From the NCBI RefSeq assembly GCF_035556675.1, contig NZ_DATMFZ010000346.1, positions 1 through 46,953 on the forward strand: DNA of 46,953 nt. Direction: 5' to 3'. The notes below the pieces were generated by a model that was given only the letters and a program-made list of their open reading frames with translations, was not told where the DNA came from and did not search any database. How positions within the stretch are numbered: position 1 is the stretch's first letter; each line of letters begins with the position of its first letter. Positions 1 through 8,007 of the stretch are shown here, piece after piece. This DNA is from Geminicoccus sp035556675 (GTDB lineage: Bacteria; Pseudomonadota; Alphaproteobacteria; Geminicoccales; Geminicoccaceae). The position numbers and the translations under genes were made by a program.

Positions 1-1
1 C

Positions 2-313
2 GCGCCGCTCCAGTTCCGCGCCTGGCGCCCGGGCTGCCGGATGGAGCGCGGCATCTGGAACATCCCGGTCCCGGCCGATGGCGAGGCCGTGACCCCCGAC
101 CTGGTGCTGGCGCCGGTGGTGGGCTTCGACCCCGACTGCTACCGCCTAGGCTATGGCGGCGGCTATTTCGACCGCACCCTGGCCACCTTGAGCAGCTACC
201 AGGCCATCGGCATCGGCTACGCGCTGCAGGCCATCCCCACCATCCGCCCGCAGCCCCACGACATTCCGATGCAGCTGGTCGTCACCGAGGCCGGCGTCAC
301 CCGCCGTCCTTGA
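2..313 (+). CDS. 5-formyltetrahydrofolate cyclo-ligase, C-terminal part (5' end outside window)
   Basis: The frame is open from base 2 to the stop at 311-313, giving 103 residues with no start in view, so this is the 3' end of a gene that begins upstream. The segment LGYGGGYFDRTL matches the glycine-rich signature of the 5-FTHF cyclo-ligase (MTHFS) family, which converts 5-formyl-THF to 5,10-methenyl-THF using ATP. It is followed by the usual short C-terminal strand and helix with a QLVVTEAG-type ending. An upstream ATG at 41 is internal to the domain and is not the real start. In many alphaproteobacteria this gene lies beside zapA and the 6S RNA gene; neither can be seen here. The next gene begins 92 bases later. 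Confidence 0.9.
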   Translation, partial: APLQFRAWRPGCRMERGIWNIPVPADGEAVTPDLVLAPVVGFDPDCYRLGYGGGYFDRTLATLSSYQAIGIGYALQAIPTIRPQPHDIPMQLVVTEAGVTRRP

Positions 314-405
314 CCTGTCTTCCGCAGAAGATCAGCATGCCATGATCGGTCGACATCAAGTCGTTCCGGTAATGGCTGCAGATCTTTCCGGCGGAGGCTG
401 GACGG

Positions 406-1635
406 ATGGTGAAATTGATCGGCACCAGCGGCAATGATCGCCTGATCGGAACGGCAGGCCGCGACACGATCGATGCCCTGGGTGGCAACGACACCATCTT
501 CAGCGGGTCCGGCAACGACTTGCTCTATGGCAGATCCGGCAACGACCGGATCTTCGGCCAGAGTGGCACCGACCTCGTCAGTGGCGGTTCCGGCGATGAC
601 CGGATCGAGGGCGGCAACGACCGCGACCGGCTCTGGGGCGACCCCGGCAACGACACGATCCTGGGCGGCACCGGCAACGACGAGCTTTATGGCGGCTCCG
701 GCAACGACCTCCTGCGTGGCGAGGCCGGCAACGACCGGATCTCCGGCGATACCGGCACCGACCTGATCAGCGGCGGCGACGGCCATGACACGGCCACCGG
801 CGGCAACGACCGCGACCGGATCTGGGGCGACCTCGGCAACGACACCCTGTCCGGCCAGGCCGGCAACGACGACCTCTATGGCGGCCTCGGCGACGACCGG
901 CTGGATGGCGGCAGCGGCAACGACTTGATCCTGCCGGGCGGCGGCGTCGAGCAGGTGGCGGGCGGCTCCGGCAACGACCGCATCGAGATGCCGGACGAGC
1001 TGGAACCGGAGATCCACGGAAGGATGATCCTGGCCGCAGGCTCGGGCAACGACGTCGGCATCGGCGGCATCGACGGCGACCGGATGGACGGCGAGGCCGG
1101 CAACGACCAGCTGATCGGCGGCTTCGGCAACGACCAGCTCCAGGGCGGCTCTGATAACGACCAGATCTGGGGCGACGACGATGACGACCGGCTCCAGGGC
1201 GGCTCGGGCGACGACACGCTCCATGGCGGGGCCGGCGCCGACACCCTGACCGGCAATGCCGGCCAGGACCTGTTCGCCTTCGATCTGACCGACATCGACG
1301 GCCTGTTCGACCTTCCCGGGATGCACGACCTGCACTTGGAAGACGTCGTCACCGACTTCACAAGCGGCGAGGACCGGCTCCAGTTCAGCGTCTCGGTCTA
1401 TTACGGCATCGACGGCAGCGAGTTCGACGCCACCCTCACCTTCGCCCAGCTCGATTCCGACAAGAGCGGCAGCATCACCGCCGCCGACCAGGCCGTCTCC
1501 GTCACCGCCTTCACCCTGAACGGCGTCACCCGCCAGTCCATGGTGATCGACGCCGGCCAGTTCGGCTGGCCCGCCGACGGCACCGTCACCCTGTTCGGCG
1601 TCACCAGCCTGGGGAAGGCGGACCTGCTGGAGTGA
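406..1635 (+). CDS. RTX (hemolysin-type) calcium-binding repeat protein
   Basis: 409 residues. Residues 1-285 are almost wholly glycine/aspartate nonapeptides of the GGxGNDxLx type, which fold into a calcium-binding parallel beta-roll after export. The last 125 residues (a DLFAFDLTD-like segment and VVTDFTSGEDRLQF) resemble the C-terminal cap of serralysin-type RTX proteins that carries the type I secretion signal. Residues 350-361 (DSDKSGSITAAD) form a canonical EF-hand loop. There is no N-terminal signal peptide, as expected for type I export, and no recognisable enzymatic domain, so the role may be structural or adhesive at the cell surface. A GGCGGAGG ribosome site lies about 7 bases before the ATG. 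No type I ABC/MFP exporter genes lie nearby. Family assignment is firm; the biological role is unknown. Confidence 0.9.
   Translation: MVKLIGTSGNDRLIGTAGRDTIDALGGNDTIFSGSGNDLLYGRSGNDRIFGQSGTDLVSGGSGDDRIEGGNDRDRLWGDPGNDTILGGTGNDELYGGSGNDLLRGEAGNDRISGDTGTDLISGGDGHDTATGGNDRDRIWGDLGNDTLSGQAGNDDLYGGLGDDRLDGGSGNDLILPGGGVEQVAGGSGNDRIEMPDELEPEIHGRMILAAGSGNDVGIGGIDGDRMDGEAGNDQLIGGFGNDQLQGGSDNDQIWGDDDDDRLQGGSGDDTLHGGAGADTLTGNAGQDLFAFDLTDIDGLFDLPGMHDLHLEDVVTDFTSGEDRLQFSVSVYYGIDGSEFDATLTFAQLDSDKSGSITAADQAVSVTAFTLNGVTRQSMVIDAGQFGWPADGTVTLFGVTSLGKADLLE
541..918 (+). repeat. 189-bp tandem duplication inside the RTX gene
   Basis: Two consecutive 63-codon units (541-729 and 730-918; residues 46-108 and 109-171) share the same order of repeats. 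Each opens with NDRIxG, then TDLxSGG, then an irregular 7-residue plus 11-residue pair containing NDRDRxWGD, then NDTxxG and LYGG. The irregular pair occurs at the same place in both units, so this is a higher-order duplication and not just the basic nonapeptide period. Confidence 0.8.
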
Positions 1636-1909
1636 GCAGCGGCCAGGGGGACGGACTCATGCTGTTCTCCAGCCTGCTTGCACCCCCTCTGGCTGCCATA
1701 CGCACCTGCGGCGCGGGCCAGCTGGCCGAGCAGCATGGCGTCGGCGGAGAGGATCGTCAGGGAACCCGATTGGCTGGGCCAGTCCGGAGATGACGGACGC
1801 GCGCATGCTTGCGCCTGTCAGCCTGTTGTCAGATGTTGCGACAATAATGCGACAGCAACCCGCCAGATCGGCGGTGCCGTATCCGAAGTCTTAAAGGTGC
1901 TGTCGCTTC
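1636..1909. other. Intergenic region between RTX gene and glycosyltransferase fusion
   Basis: 274 bases with no convincing gene. Just after the RTX stop, CCAGGGGG (1643-1650) can pair imperfectly with CCCCCTCTGG (1683-1692) across a long loop, a weak terminator candidate without a T tract. The second half holds phased direct repeats described separately. Confidence 0.4.
1824..1854 (+). promoter_or_regulatory. Phased direct repeats upstream of the GT fusion gene
   Basis: TGTTG occurs at 1824 and 1834, and TGCGACA at 1837 and 1848. The copies are 10-11 bp apart, about one helical turn, and end 55 bases before the downstream start codon. This arrangement fits a regulator binding one DNA face, but no known operator is recognised. 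Confidence 0.25.
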
Positions 1910-4564
1910 ATGTTCATCTCGACCGTGCATCAAACACTTGTTTCCGTTGTTGTGCCGACCCTCGACGAGATCGATAACATCGACGTGATTTTATCTTCGA
2001 TTATTACGGAAACTGGTCCCGACACCATCCTGGAGATCATCGTCGCCGATGGCGGGTCGACCGATGGGACGGTCGACCGCGTCCGGGCCTGGGAAGGCGA
2101 GGCGCCCGTCCGCCTCGTGGTGGAAGGCGGCAGCAGGGGACTGGCTGGCGATGTCCTGGCCGCGGCGAGGCACGCCGCAGGCGACATCGTCGTGGTCATG
2201 GACGCAGATCTGAGCCACCCGCCGCGGCGGATCCGGGATCTGGTCCGACCCATTCTCGACGGCACGAGCGACATGGTGGTCGGCAGCCGCTACGTGCCGG
2301 GCGGTGCGACGCCCGACTGGCCGTGGCCGCGCCGCCTGCTCTCCCGTGCCGGCGGCGCCCTGGCCTGGCCCCTGACCGAGCTGAAGGATCCGATGTCGGG
2401 CTTCTTCGCCGTGCGCAAGGACCGGCTCCTGGCGGTGGAGCCGGAAGCCGCCGGCTTCAAGATCGGCCTGGAGGTCATCGCCAGTGGCGGTGACGACTTC
2501 CGGCTCACCGAGGTCCCGATCGTCTTCCGCGACCGGGTCCGCGGCGAATCGAAGATCGGCTGGGGGCAGATGCTGGCCTACGCCCGCCGCCTGCTGGCGC
2601 TGATGGGCGGGGCCGTTTCGCTCGGCAACGCCACCCGTTTCGCCGGGGTCGGCCTGATCGGGCTCGGTGTCGATCTCCTGATCTTTCAGATCCTGTTCGC
2701 ATATGGGCTGGGCCTGACGGCGTCTCATATCGGGGGCTTCGCCGTTGCCACGATCTCCAACTACCTCCTGAATTCCCGCTGGGCCTTCGCCCAGGCGGAT
2801 GCGCGCCGGGAACCGGACTGGGGGCGGTACACCCGCTACCTGACCGTCTGCCTGCTGGCATTCGCGCTGCGTGGCGGCGTCCTCGCCGGTGCGGTCGAGC
2901 TGTTCGGCTGGCCGCCTCAGATCGCCATCCTCTTCGGCGTCGGCGCAGCCGCGATCGTCAACTATCTGGGCAGCGCGTTCTTCGTCTGGCCCTGCCTGGG
3001 CCCGCGCGTGACGCCGGCCACCCGATGGCGCATGGCGGCCATCGGCGTGCTGGCATATGTCCTGGTCCTGCGGCTGGTCTTCCTGGGCCTTGCGGACCTG
3101 CTGCCGGAGGAAGCCTACTACTGGAACTACGCCCAGCATCTCGACATCGGCTATCTCGATCATCCGCCGATGGTCGCCTGGCTGATCTGGCTGGGGACGC
3201 GCCTGTTCGGCGACACCGAGCTGGGCGTGCGCCTGGGCGCCTACCTTTCCTGGCTCGCGACCGCCTTCTTCGCCTTCCGGCTCGCCCGCGATCTCTTCGG
3301 CAAGTCGGCGGGGTTCGTCAGCGTTCTGCTCGTCTCGGTCCTGCCATTCTTCTTTGCCTCCGGCTTCCTGATGATGCCCGACGCGCCCCTTACCGCCGCC
3401 TGGGCGGGCGCGCTGTACTTCCTGGAGCGGGCGCTCGTCGGGGAACATCGCCGGGCATGGTGGGGTGTCGGGATCTGCGCCGGCCTCGGCATGCTGTCCA
3501 AGTACACGATCGCACTCCTGGGCCCGGCGACGCTGGTCTTCCTCCTGTTCGACCGCCGCGCGCGGCACTGGCTGCTGCGGCCCGAGCCCTATCTGGCAAT
3601 CGCCGCCGCCGTGCTGCTGTTCTCGCCCGTGATCGTGTGGAACGCGGCCCATGACTGGGCATCCTTCGCGTTTCAGAGCACCCGGCGCCTCCAGGGTTCG
3701 TCCGGGTTCTCGCTGCCGGCCCTGATCGCCGCCGCAGCACTCCTGCTCACACCGTTCGGGCTGGTAGCCGCAGTGACGGCTCTCCTGTCGAAGAGCCAAC
3801 TGAAGCCCACGCCAGCCGCACCGCATGCCGCCCGCCGATCGCTCTTCATCCTGATCTACACGCTCGTCCCGCTGTCCGTGTTTGTCGCGTTCAGCCTCCT
3901 CCATCCGGTCAAGCTGAACTGGACCGGGCCTGTCTGGCTCGCGCTGCTGCCGGCGATCTCCGCGGCCATCGTGGCCACCGCCGGCAGGGCATCCAGGGCC
4001 GACCGCCTCATGCGGCGGCTATGGGTCCCGACGATCGCGAGCACGCTCGTGATCTATGGCCTCGGCCTGCACTACCTCGTCCTGGGTTTTCCCGGAGTCG
4101 GCTATGTCGGCCGCCTCACCACGCTGCCGGTGGCCTGGGAGGAGTTCGGTCATGCCGCAGAACTGATCGAACGGGATGTCGAGGCGGCGACCGGCCAGGA
4201 GCCGGTGCTCGTCGGAATGGACACCTACTTCCTGGCAAGCCAGCTCGCCTTCTACGACCGCGAGGACCATGACGGCATCTGGAACTCGGTCGGGCGCGGC
4301 GTGCTCGGCGAGAGCAGCCTGATGTATGATTACTGGTTCGAGCCGGACGCGATGCGCGGCAAGAATGCGATCCTGTTCGCCCTGAAGCGCAGCCAGCTCG
4401 AGACGAACTCGCTCGACGATCACTTCGGGCGGCTGAGCGGGATCGTGGCGCGAGATGTCGTCAAGAACGGCGAGCCTGCCGGCCAATTTTTCTATCGCAT
4501 CGGCTACGATATTAAGCTGCCGGAATCGGCAACCCAGCTGGCTTCTCGCAAACCTATTGGCTGA
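1910..4564 (+). CDS. Three-domain glycosyltransferase: GT2 (DPM1-like) + GtrA + GT39
   Basis: 884 residues in one polypeptide. Residues about 10-235 form a family 2 glycosyltransferase of the polyprenyl-phosphate sugar synthase type, with VVVPTLDE at the start and the metal-binding MDADLSHPP at 97-105. Residues about 240-355 form a GtrA-like four-helix membrane domain, associated with flipping of polyprenyl-linked sugars. Residues about 373-884 form a GT-C/GT39 enzyme (ArnT/PMT type) with the characteristic EEAYYWNYAQ and GYLDHPPMVAW near 399-425, multiple membrane helices and a periplasmic C-terminal tail. Family knowledge suggests the first domain makes a lipid-phosphate sugar, the second moves it across the membrane and the third transfers it to an acceptor such as lipid A, glycan or protein. 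The acceptor is not identifiable. The gene stands alone, with non-coding DNA on both sides. Confidence 0.9.
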   Translation: MFISTVHQTLVSVVVPTLDEIDNIDVILSSIITETGPDTILEIIVADGGSTDGTVDRVRAWEGEAPVRLVVEGGSRGLAGDVLAAARHAAGDIVVVMDADLSHPPRRIRDLVRPILDGTSDMVVGSRYVPGGATPDWPWPRRLLSRAGGALAWPLTELKDPMSGFFAVRKDRLLAVEPEAAGFKIGLEVIASGGDDFRLTEVPIVFRDRVRGESKIGWGQMLAYARRLLALMGGAVSLGNATRFAGVGLIGLGVDLLIFQILFAYGLGLTASHIGGFAVATISNYLLNSRWAFAQADARREPDWGRYTRYLTVCLLAFALRGGVLAGAVELFGWPPQIAILFGVGAAAIVNYLGSAFFVWPCLGPRVTPATRWRMAAIGVLAYVLVLRLVFLGLADLLPEEAYYWNYAQHLDIGYLDHPPMVAWLIWLGTRLFGDTELGVRLGAYLSWLATAFFAFRLARDLFGKSAGFVSVLLVSVLPFFFASGFLMMPDAPLTAAWAGALYFLERALVGEHRRAWWGVGICAGLGMLSKYTIALLGPATLVFLLFDRRARHWLLRPEPYLAIAAAVLLFSPVIVWNAAHDWASFAFQSTRRLQGSSGFSLPALIAAAALLLTPFGLVAAVTALLSKSQLKPTPAAPHAARRSLFILIYTLVPLSVFVAFSLLHPVKLNWTGPVWLALLPAISAAIVATAGRASRADRLMRRLWVPTIASTLVIYGLGLHYLVLGFPGVGYVGRLTTLPVAWEEFGHAAELIERDVEAATGQEPVLVGMDTYFLASQLAFYDREDHDGIWNSVGRGVLGESSLMYDYWFEPDAMRGKNAILFALKRSQLETNSLDDHFGRLSGIVARDVVKNGEPAGQFFYRIGYDIKLPESATQLASRKPIG

Positions 4565-5048
4565 ATCAACCAGTTGTTTCGCCCGATCCATTCATACTTC
4601 TGAATACTGATCAATGTCTTACCTTGGACGGCAGAACATCGATCGGGCAGGCGTCCTCAGGAAGGGCGCCTCCACAGCCACATTGATTGCACCGGACTCG
4701 CCGGTGATTCTTTTCGGAAACTGTATGGTTTCCGTTCTGGAGACTGGAACATGTCAGCTTGGCCAGTCCCGCACCACGCAAACAACGGCAACCCTTCTCC
4801 TGTGCGTCGCCAGTTGGCCTGACTCATGCTATGCTGCCCGTTCTGGCTCTGATGCCACCGGGGAACGGCCTTGTGCATGCGAATTTGCACAAACGAACCC
4901 GAGCGGCCGAATAGCCATTTTATTTCAAGTAGTTAATAGAAGTTGAACCCGCCTGTGCCTATCGGGCGCCGCACGACCCCCGTGACGGCCGGGCCGATCC
5001 CGTCGATGATCCCGCCCATCCAGCGTCAGCCTGCCCGGAGCCCCTGTC
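4565..5048. other. 484-base non-coding region of lower GC with small hairpins
   Basis: No convincing gene; a 110-codon frame at 4614-4946 lacks a ribosome site and any family resemblance. Three short perfect inverted repeats are visible: ACCGG/CCGGT (4691-4705), CGGAAAC/GTTTCCG with a 6-base loop (4715-4734), and TTGTGCA/TGCACAA with an 8-base loop (4871-4892). The AT-rich stretch at 4915-4945 could hold a promoter for the following gene. A small RNA cannot be excluded. Confidence 0.4.
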
Positions 5049-7346
5049 TTGCGTCGTAGCGGCCGCTTCACCCATTGCGCCCATTGGGGTGCCTTCTATG
5101 CCGTGGTCGAGGACGGCCGGCTGGTCGATGCCCTGCCGTTCGAGGGCGACCCCACGCCCTCGCCGATCCTGTCCAACCTGCCGGAAGCGGTGCAGGGCCC
5201 GGCGCGGGTGCGCCAGCCCATGGTGCGCGAGGACTGGCTGAAACGGCGCGGCGCCTCACGCGAGACCCGCGGCACTGGGCGGTTCGTGCCGGTCGGCTGG
5301 GACCAGGCGCTGGACCTGGTGGCCGAGGAGCTGGCCCGGGTGCGCGCCGAGCACGGCCCCGCCTCGGTCTATTCCGGCTCCTATGGCTGGTCGTCGGCCG
5401 GCCGCTTCCACCACGCCAAGAGCCAGCTCCAGCGCTACATGAACCTGACCGGCGGCTCCACGGTCAGCATCCAGAACTACAGCTACGCTGCGGCGATCAC
5501 CATCCTGCCCCATGTGGTTGGCAGCCTGGCGCCGGTGGGCGGGCCCTTGTCCAGTTGGGACGACCTCGCCGCGAACACGAAGCTGTTCGTCTGCTTCGGC
5601 GGCCTGCCGCTGAAGAACGCCCAGGTCGAGCCCGGCGGGATCGGCCACCATACCACCGAGAGCTGGGTGCGCCGGATGCGCGAGGCCGGGGTCGCATTCG
5701 TCAATATCGGCCCACACCGCGCCGACCTGCCGGAATGGACCGAGGCCGACTGGCTGCCGCTTCGGCCCAACACCGACACCGCCCTGATCCTGGCGCTCTG
5801 CCAGACCCTGGTAGCTGAGAACCGCCACGACCAGGGCTTCCTCGACCGCTACTGCGCCGGGGTCGACCGGTTCCTGGCCTATCTCGCCGGCGAGGGCGAC
5901 GGCACCGCCAAGACCCCGGAATGGGCCGAGCCGATCACCGGCCTGCCGGCCGCCACGATTCGGGACCTCGCCCGCCGCATGGCCGGCACCCGCACCATGA
6001 TTAATCTCGCCTGGGGCCTCCAGCGCGCCGACCATGGCGAGCAGCCCTATTGGGCGGCCGTGGCGCTGGCGGCGATGCTGGGCCAGATCGGCCTGCCCGG
6101 CGGCGGCTTCGCCTTCGGCTACAGCGCCATGGGCGGCAATGGCCAGAAGCGGCCCCTGAGCGGCCCGCCCACCCATTCACAAGGGCTCAACCCGATCGAC
6201 AGCTGGATCCCGCTGGCGCGGATCTCCGACCTGCTGCTGAACCCGGGCGGCACCTACCAGTATGACGGCGAGACCCGTACCTATCCGGACACCCGCCTGG
6301 TCTACTGGTGCGGCGGCAACCCGTTCCACCACCACCAGGACCTGAACCGGCTGGTCCACGCCTTCCGCCAGCCCGAGACCGTGGTGGTCAACGAGAGCTA
6401 CTGGACCGCCACCGCGCGCCATGCCGACATCGTGCTGCCGGCCACCACCACGCTAGAGCGCAACGACATCGGCGGCTCGCGCCAGGACGACTTCCTGATC
6501 GCGATGCAGCAGGCGATCGACCCGGTGGGCGAGGCCCGCTCCGACTTCGCGATCTTCACCGGTCTGGCCGAGCGCGCCGGGGTGGCCGAAGCCTTCACCG
6601 AGGGCCGGGGCGAGATGGACTGGCTGCGCCTGCTCTACGAGCGCGGCCGGACCCGCGACCGCAGCAACAGCCTGCCCGACTTCGACACGTTCTGGCAGGC
6701 CGGCCATGTGCGCCTGCCGGTACCGGACCAGCCCCACGTCCTGTTCGCCGACTTCCGCGCCGATCCGGACCGCCGGCCGCTCAAGACCCCGTCCGGGCGG
6801 ATCGAGCTGTTCTCCGAGAAGATCGCCGGCTTCGGCTATCCGGACTGCCCGGGCCATCCGGCCTGGCTGGCGCCGGTCGAATGGCTGGGCAGCCCCAGGG
6901 CCGAGCGCTTCCCGCTCCACCTGCTCTCGCCCCAGCCGGCCGGCCGGCTCCATTCCCAGCTGGACGGCGCCGGCGCCAGCCGGAGGAGCAAGATCCAGGG
7001 CCGCGAGCCCGTGCGGATGGCACCTTCCGACGCGGCAGCCCGTGGCCTGAAGGACGGCGACATCGTGCGGATCTGGAACGAACGCGGCCAGGTCCTGGCC
7101 GGGGTGATCGTCACGGACGACCTGATCCCGGGCGTGGTCCAGCTCGCGACCGGCGCCTGGTACGACCCGCAGACCCCGTTCGGCCTGGACCTGCGCGGCA
7201 ACGCCAACGTGCTGAGCCTGGACAAGGGCGCGTCCAGCCTGAGCCAGGCGCCGAGCGCCCAGAGCTGCCTGGTCGAGATCGAGCGCTGGACCGGAGCCTT
7301 GCCGGAGCTCGGCCCGGACCGGCCGCCCGTCAGCCGGGCGGCGTGA
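5049..7346 (+). CDS. Molybdopterin oxidoreductase, BisC / DMSO-reductase family, cytoplasmic type
   Basis: 765 residues, the usual length of biotin/methionine sulfoxide reductases. The start is TTG at 5049, preceded by GGAG seven bases upstream. There is no twin-arginine signal, so unlike TorA/DorA the enzyme should stay in the cytoplasm, as BisC does. SYGW at 111-114 matches the Tyr-Gly-Trp active-site segment of DMSO reductases. Ser145 in NYSYAAA lies 33 residues after that Tyr, exactly where the molybdenum-ligating serine sits in the Rhodobacter enzyme. The C-terminal third holds the molydopterin-dinucleotide-binding domain (QPAGRLHSQLDG, then GVVQLATGAWYDP). The likely role is reduction of S-oxides such as methionine or biotin sulfoxide using bis-MGD. 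The 3' end overlaps the convergent lipocalin gene by 17 bp. Confidence 0.9.
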   Translation: MRRSGRFTHCAHWGAFYAVVEDGRLVDALPFEGDPTPSPILSNLPEAVQGPARVRQPMVREDWLKRRGASRETRGTGRFVPVGWDQALDLVAEELARVRAEHGPASVYSGSYGWSSAGRFHHAKSQLQRYMNLTGGSTVSIQNYSYAAAITILPHVVGSLAPVGGPLSSWDDLAANTKLFVCFGGLPLKNAQVEPGGIGHHTTESWVRRMREAGVAFVNIGPHRADLPEWTEADWLPLRPNTDTALILALCQTLVAENRHDQGFLDRYCAGVDRFLAYLAGEGDGTAKTPEWAEPITGLPAATIRDLARRMAGTRTMINLAWGLQRADHGEQPYWAAVALAAMLGQIGLPGGGFAFGYSAMGGNGQKRPLSGPPTHSQGLNPIDSWIPLARISDLLLNPGGTYQYDGETRTYPDTRLVYWCGGNPFHHHQDLNRLVHAFRQPETVVVNESYWTATARHADIVLPATTTLERNDIGGSRQDDFLIAMQQAIDPVGEARSDFAIFTGLAERAGVAEAFTEGRGEMDWLRLLYERGRTRDRSNSLPDFDTFWQAGHVRLPVPDQPHVLFADFRADPDRRPLKTPSGRIELFSEKIAGFGYPDCPGHPAWLAPVEWLGSPRAERFPLHLLSPQPAGRLHSQLDGAGASRRSKIQGREPVRMAPSDAAARGLKDGDIVRIWNERGQVLAGVIVTDDLIPGVVQLATGAWYDPQTPFGLDLRGNANVLSLDKGASSLSQAPSAQSCLVEIERWTGALPELGPDRPPVSRAA

Positions 7347-7929
7347 GCTCAGGGGATGTCAGGTCGGGCGGCGTGGTCTCGGCGGGCGGCTGGGCGACCA
7401 GCCGGATCCGCCCCGGGTCGTAGCCCAGCTCCTCCGCCCGGGCCAGCAGCTCGTCCATGAGGTGCTGGTCCGGCACCGGCTCCCGGCTCAGGATCCAGAA
7501 ATACTCCCGCTCCGGCTCGCCGACGAGCGCCCAGCTATAGTCGACCGCCCGGTCCAGCACCCAGTAGTCGCCGGAGAACGGCCAGAAGAAGGTCACCTTG
7601 AGCTTCGCCCCGCGGGAGCCCGGCACCATCTCGGCCGTTCCCTCGGCGGTCTCGACCTCGCCGTCCACCGCCCCCTTGCGGCAGGTGTTGACCACCTTGA
7701 CCTTGCCGTCCGGCTGGAGGCTGTAGTCGGCGGTCACGCCCTCGCAGTCGGTCTCGAACTCGTTCTCGTAGCGCGCCACCTCGTACCAGCGGCCCAGATA
7801 GCGCCCGATCTCCACCTCGCGCGCCGGCTCCGGCACGCTGCTCTCCACCGCCTCCTCACGCTGCAGCGGCGCACATCCGAGGAGCATCAGCCCCATGAGC
7901 AGCCCGGCCGCGTGCCGTCCCTTGATCAT
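7330..7929 (-). CDS. Lipocalin lipoprotein (Blc-like)
   Basis: 199 residues from the ATG at 7929, which has GGGGGA eight bases upstream. An open frame continues 19 codons further up, but those lack a signal sequence. The N terminus MIKGRHAAGLLMGLMLLGC is a lipoprotein signal with an LLGC lipobox, so the mature protein is probably anchored in a membrane. GRYLGRWYEVARYENEFE is the conserved G-x-W lipocalin opening, and the length and later FWPFSGDYWVLD and YFWILSREP strands match bacterial lipocalins. Blc-type proteins bind fatty acids and lysophospholipids and act in envelope maintenance or stress. The C-terminal tail is rich in Pro and Thr. It converges with and slightly overlaps the molybdoenzyme gene. 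Confidence 0.88.
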   Translation of the reverse strand: MIKGRHAAGLLMGLMLLGCAPLQREEAVESSVPEPAREVEIGRYLGRWYEVARYENEFETDCEGVTADYSLQPDGKVKVVNTCRKGAVDGEVETAEGTAEMVPGSRGAKLKVTFFWPFSGDYWVLDRAVDYSWALVGEPEREYFWILSREPVPDQHLMDELLARAEELGYDPGRIRLVAQPPAETTPPDLTSPELTPPG

Positions 7930-8007
7930 CCTGCTTGTCCCCCACCTGGCATCGTCCGAAGCGGCCGTGTCGCGCCTGGGTTCCACAGCAGCAGGACTGG
8001 CGGATGG

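Noticed and set aside
541..1260. Regularly spaced repeats that could suggest a CRISPR array
   Set aside because: The repeats are in-frame glycine/aspartate codons of a beta-roll protein with no unique spacers and no cas genes.
217..1335. 372-codon open frame opposite the RTX gene
   Set aside because: It mirrors the repetitive GGxGND codons and consists of repeated Val/Ala stretches; the plus-strand RTX protein explains the region.
1991..3904. 637-codon open frame antisense to the glycosyltransferase fusion
   Set aside because: Composition is extreme (Gln, Arg, Gly, Glu rich) with no domain; it is a high-GC shadow of a clearly coding plus-strand gene.
4614..4946. 110-codon plus-strand frame in the non-coding region
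   Set aside because: No ribosome site and no family resemblance; codon use unlike the neighbouring genes.
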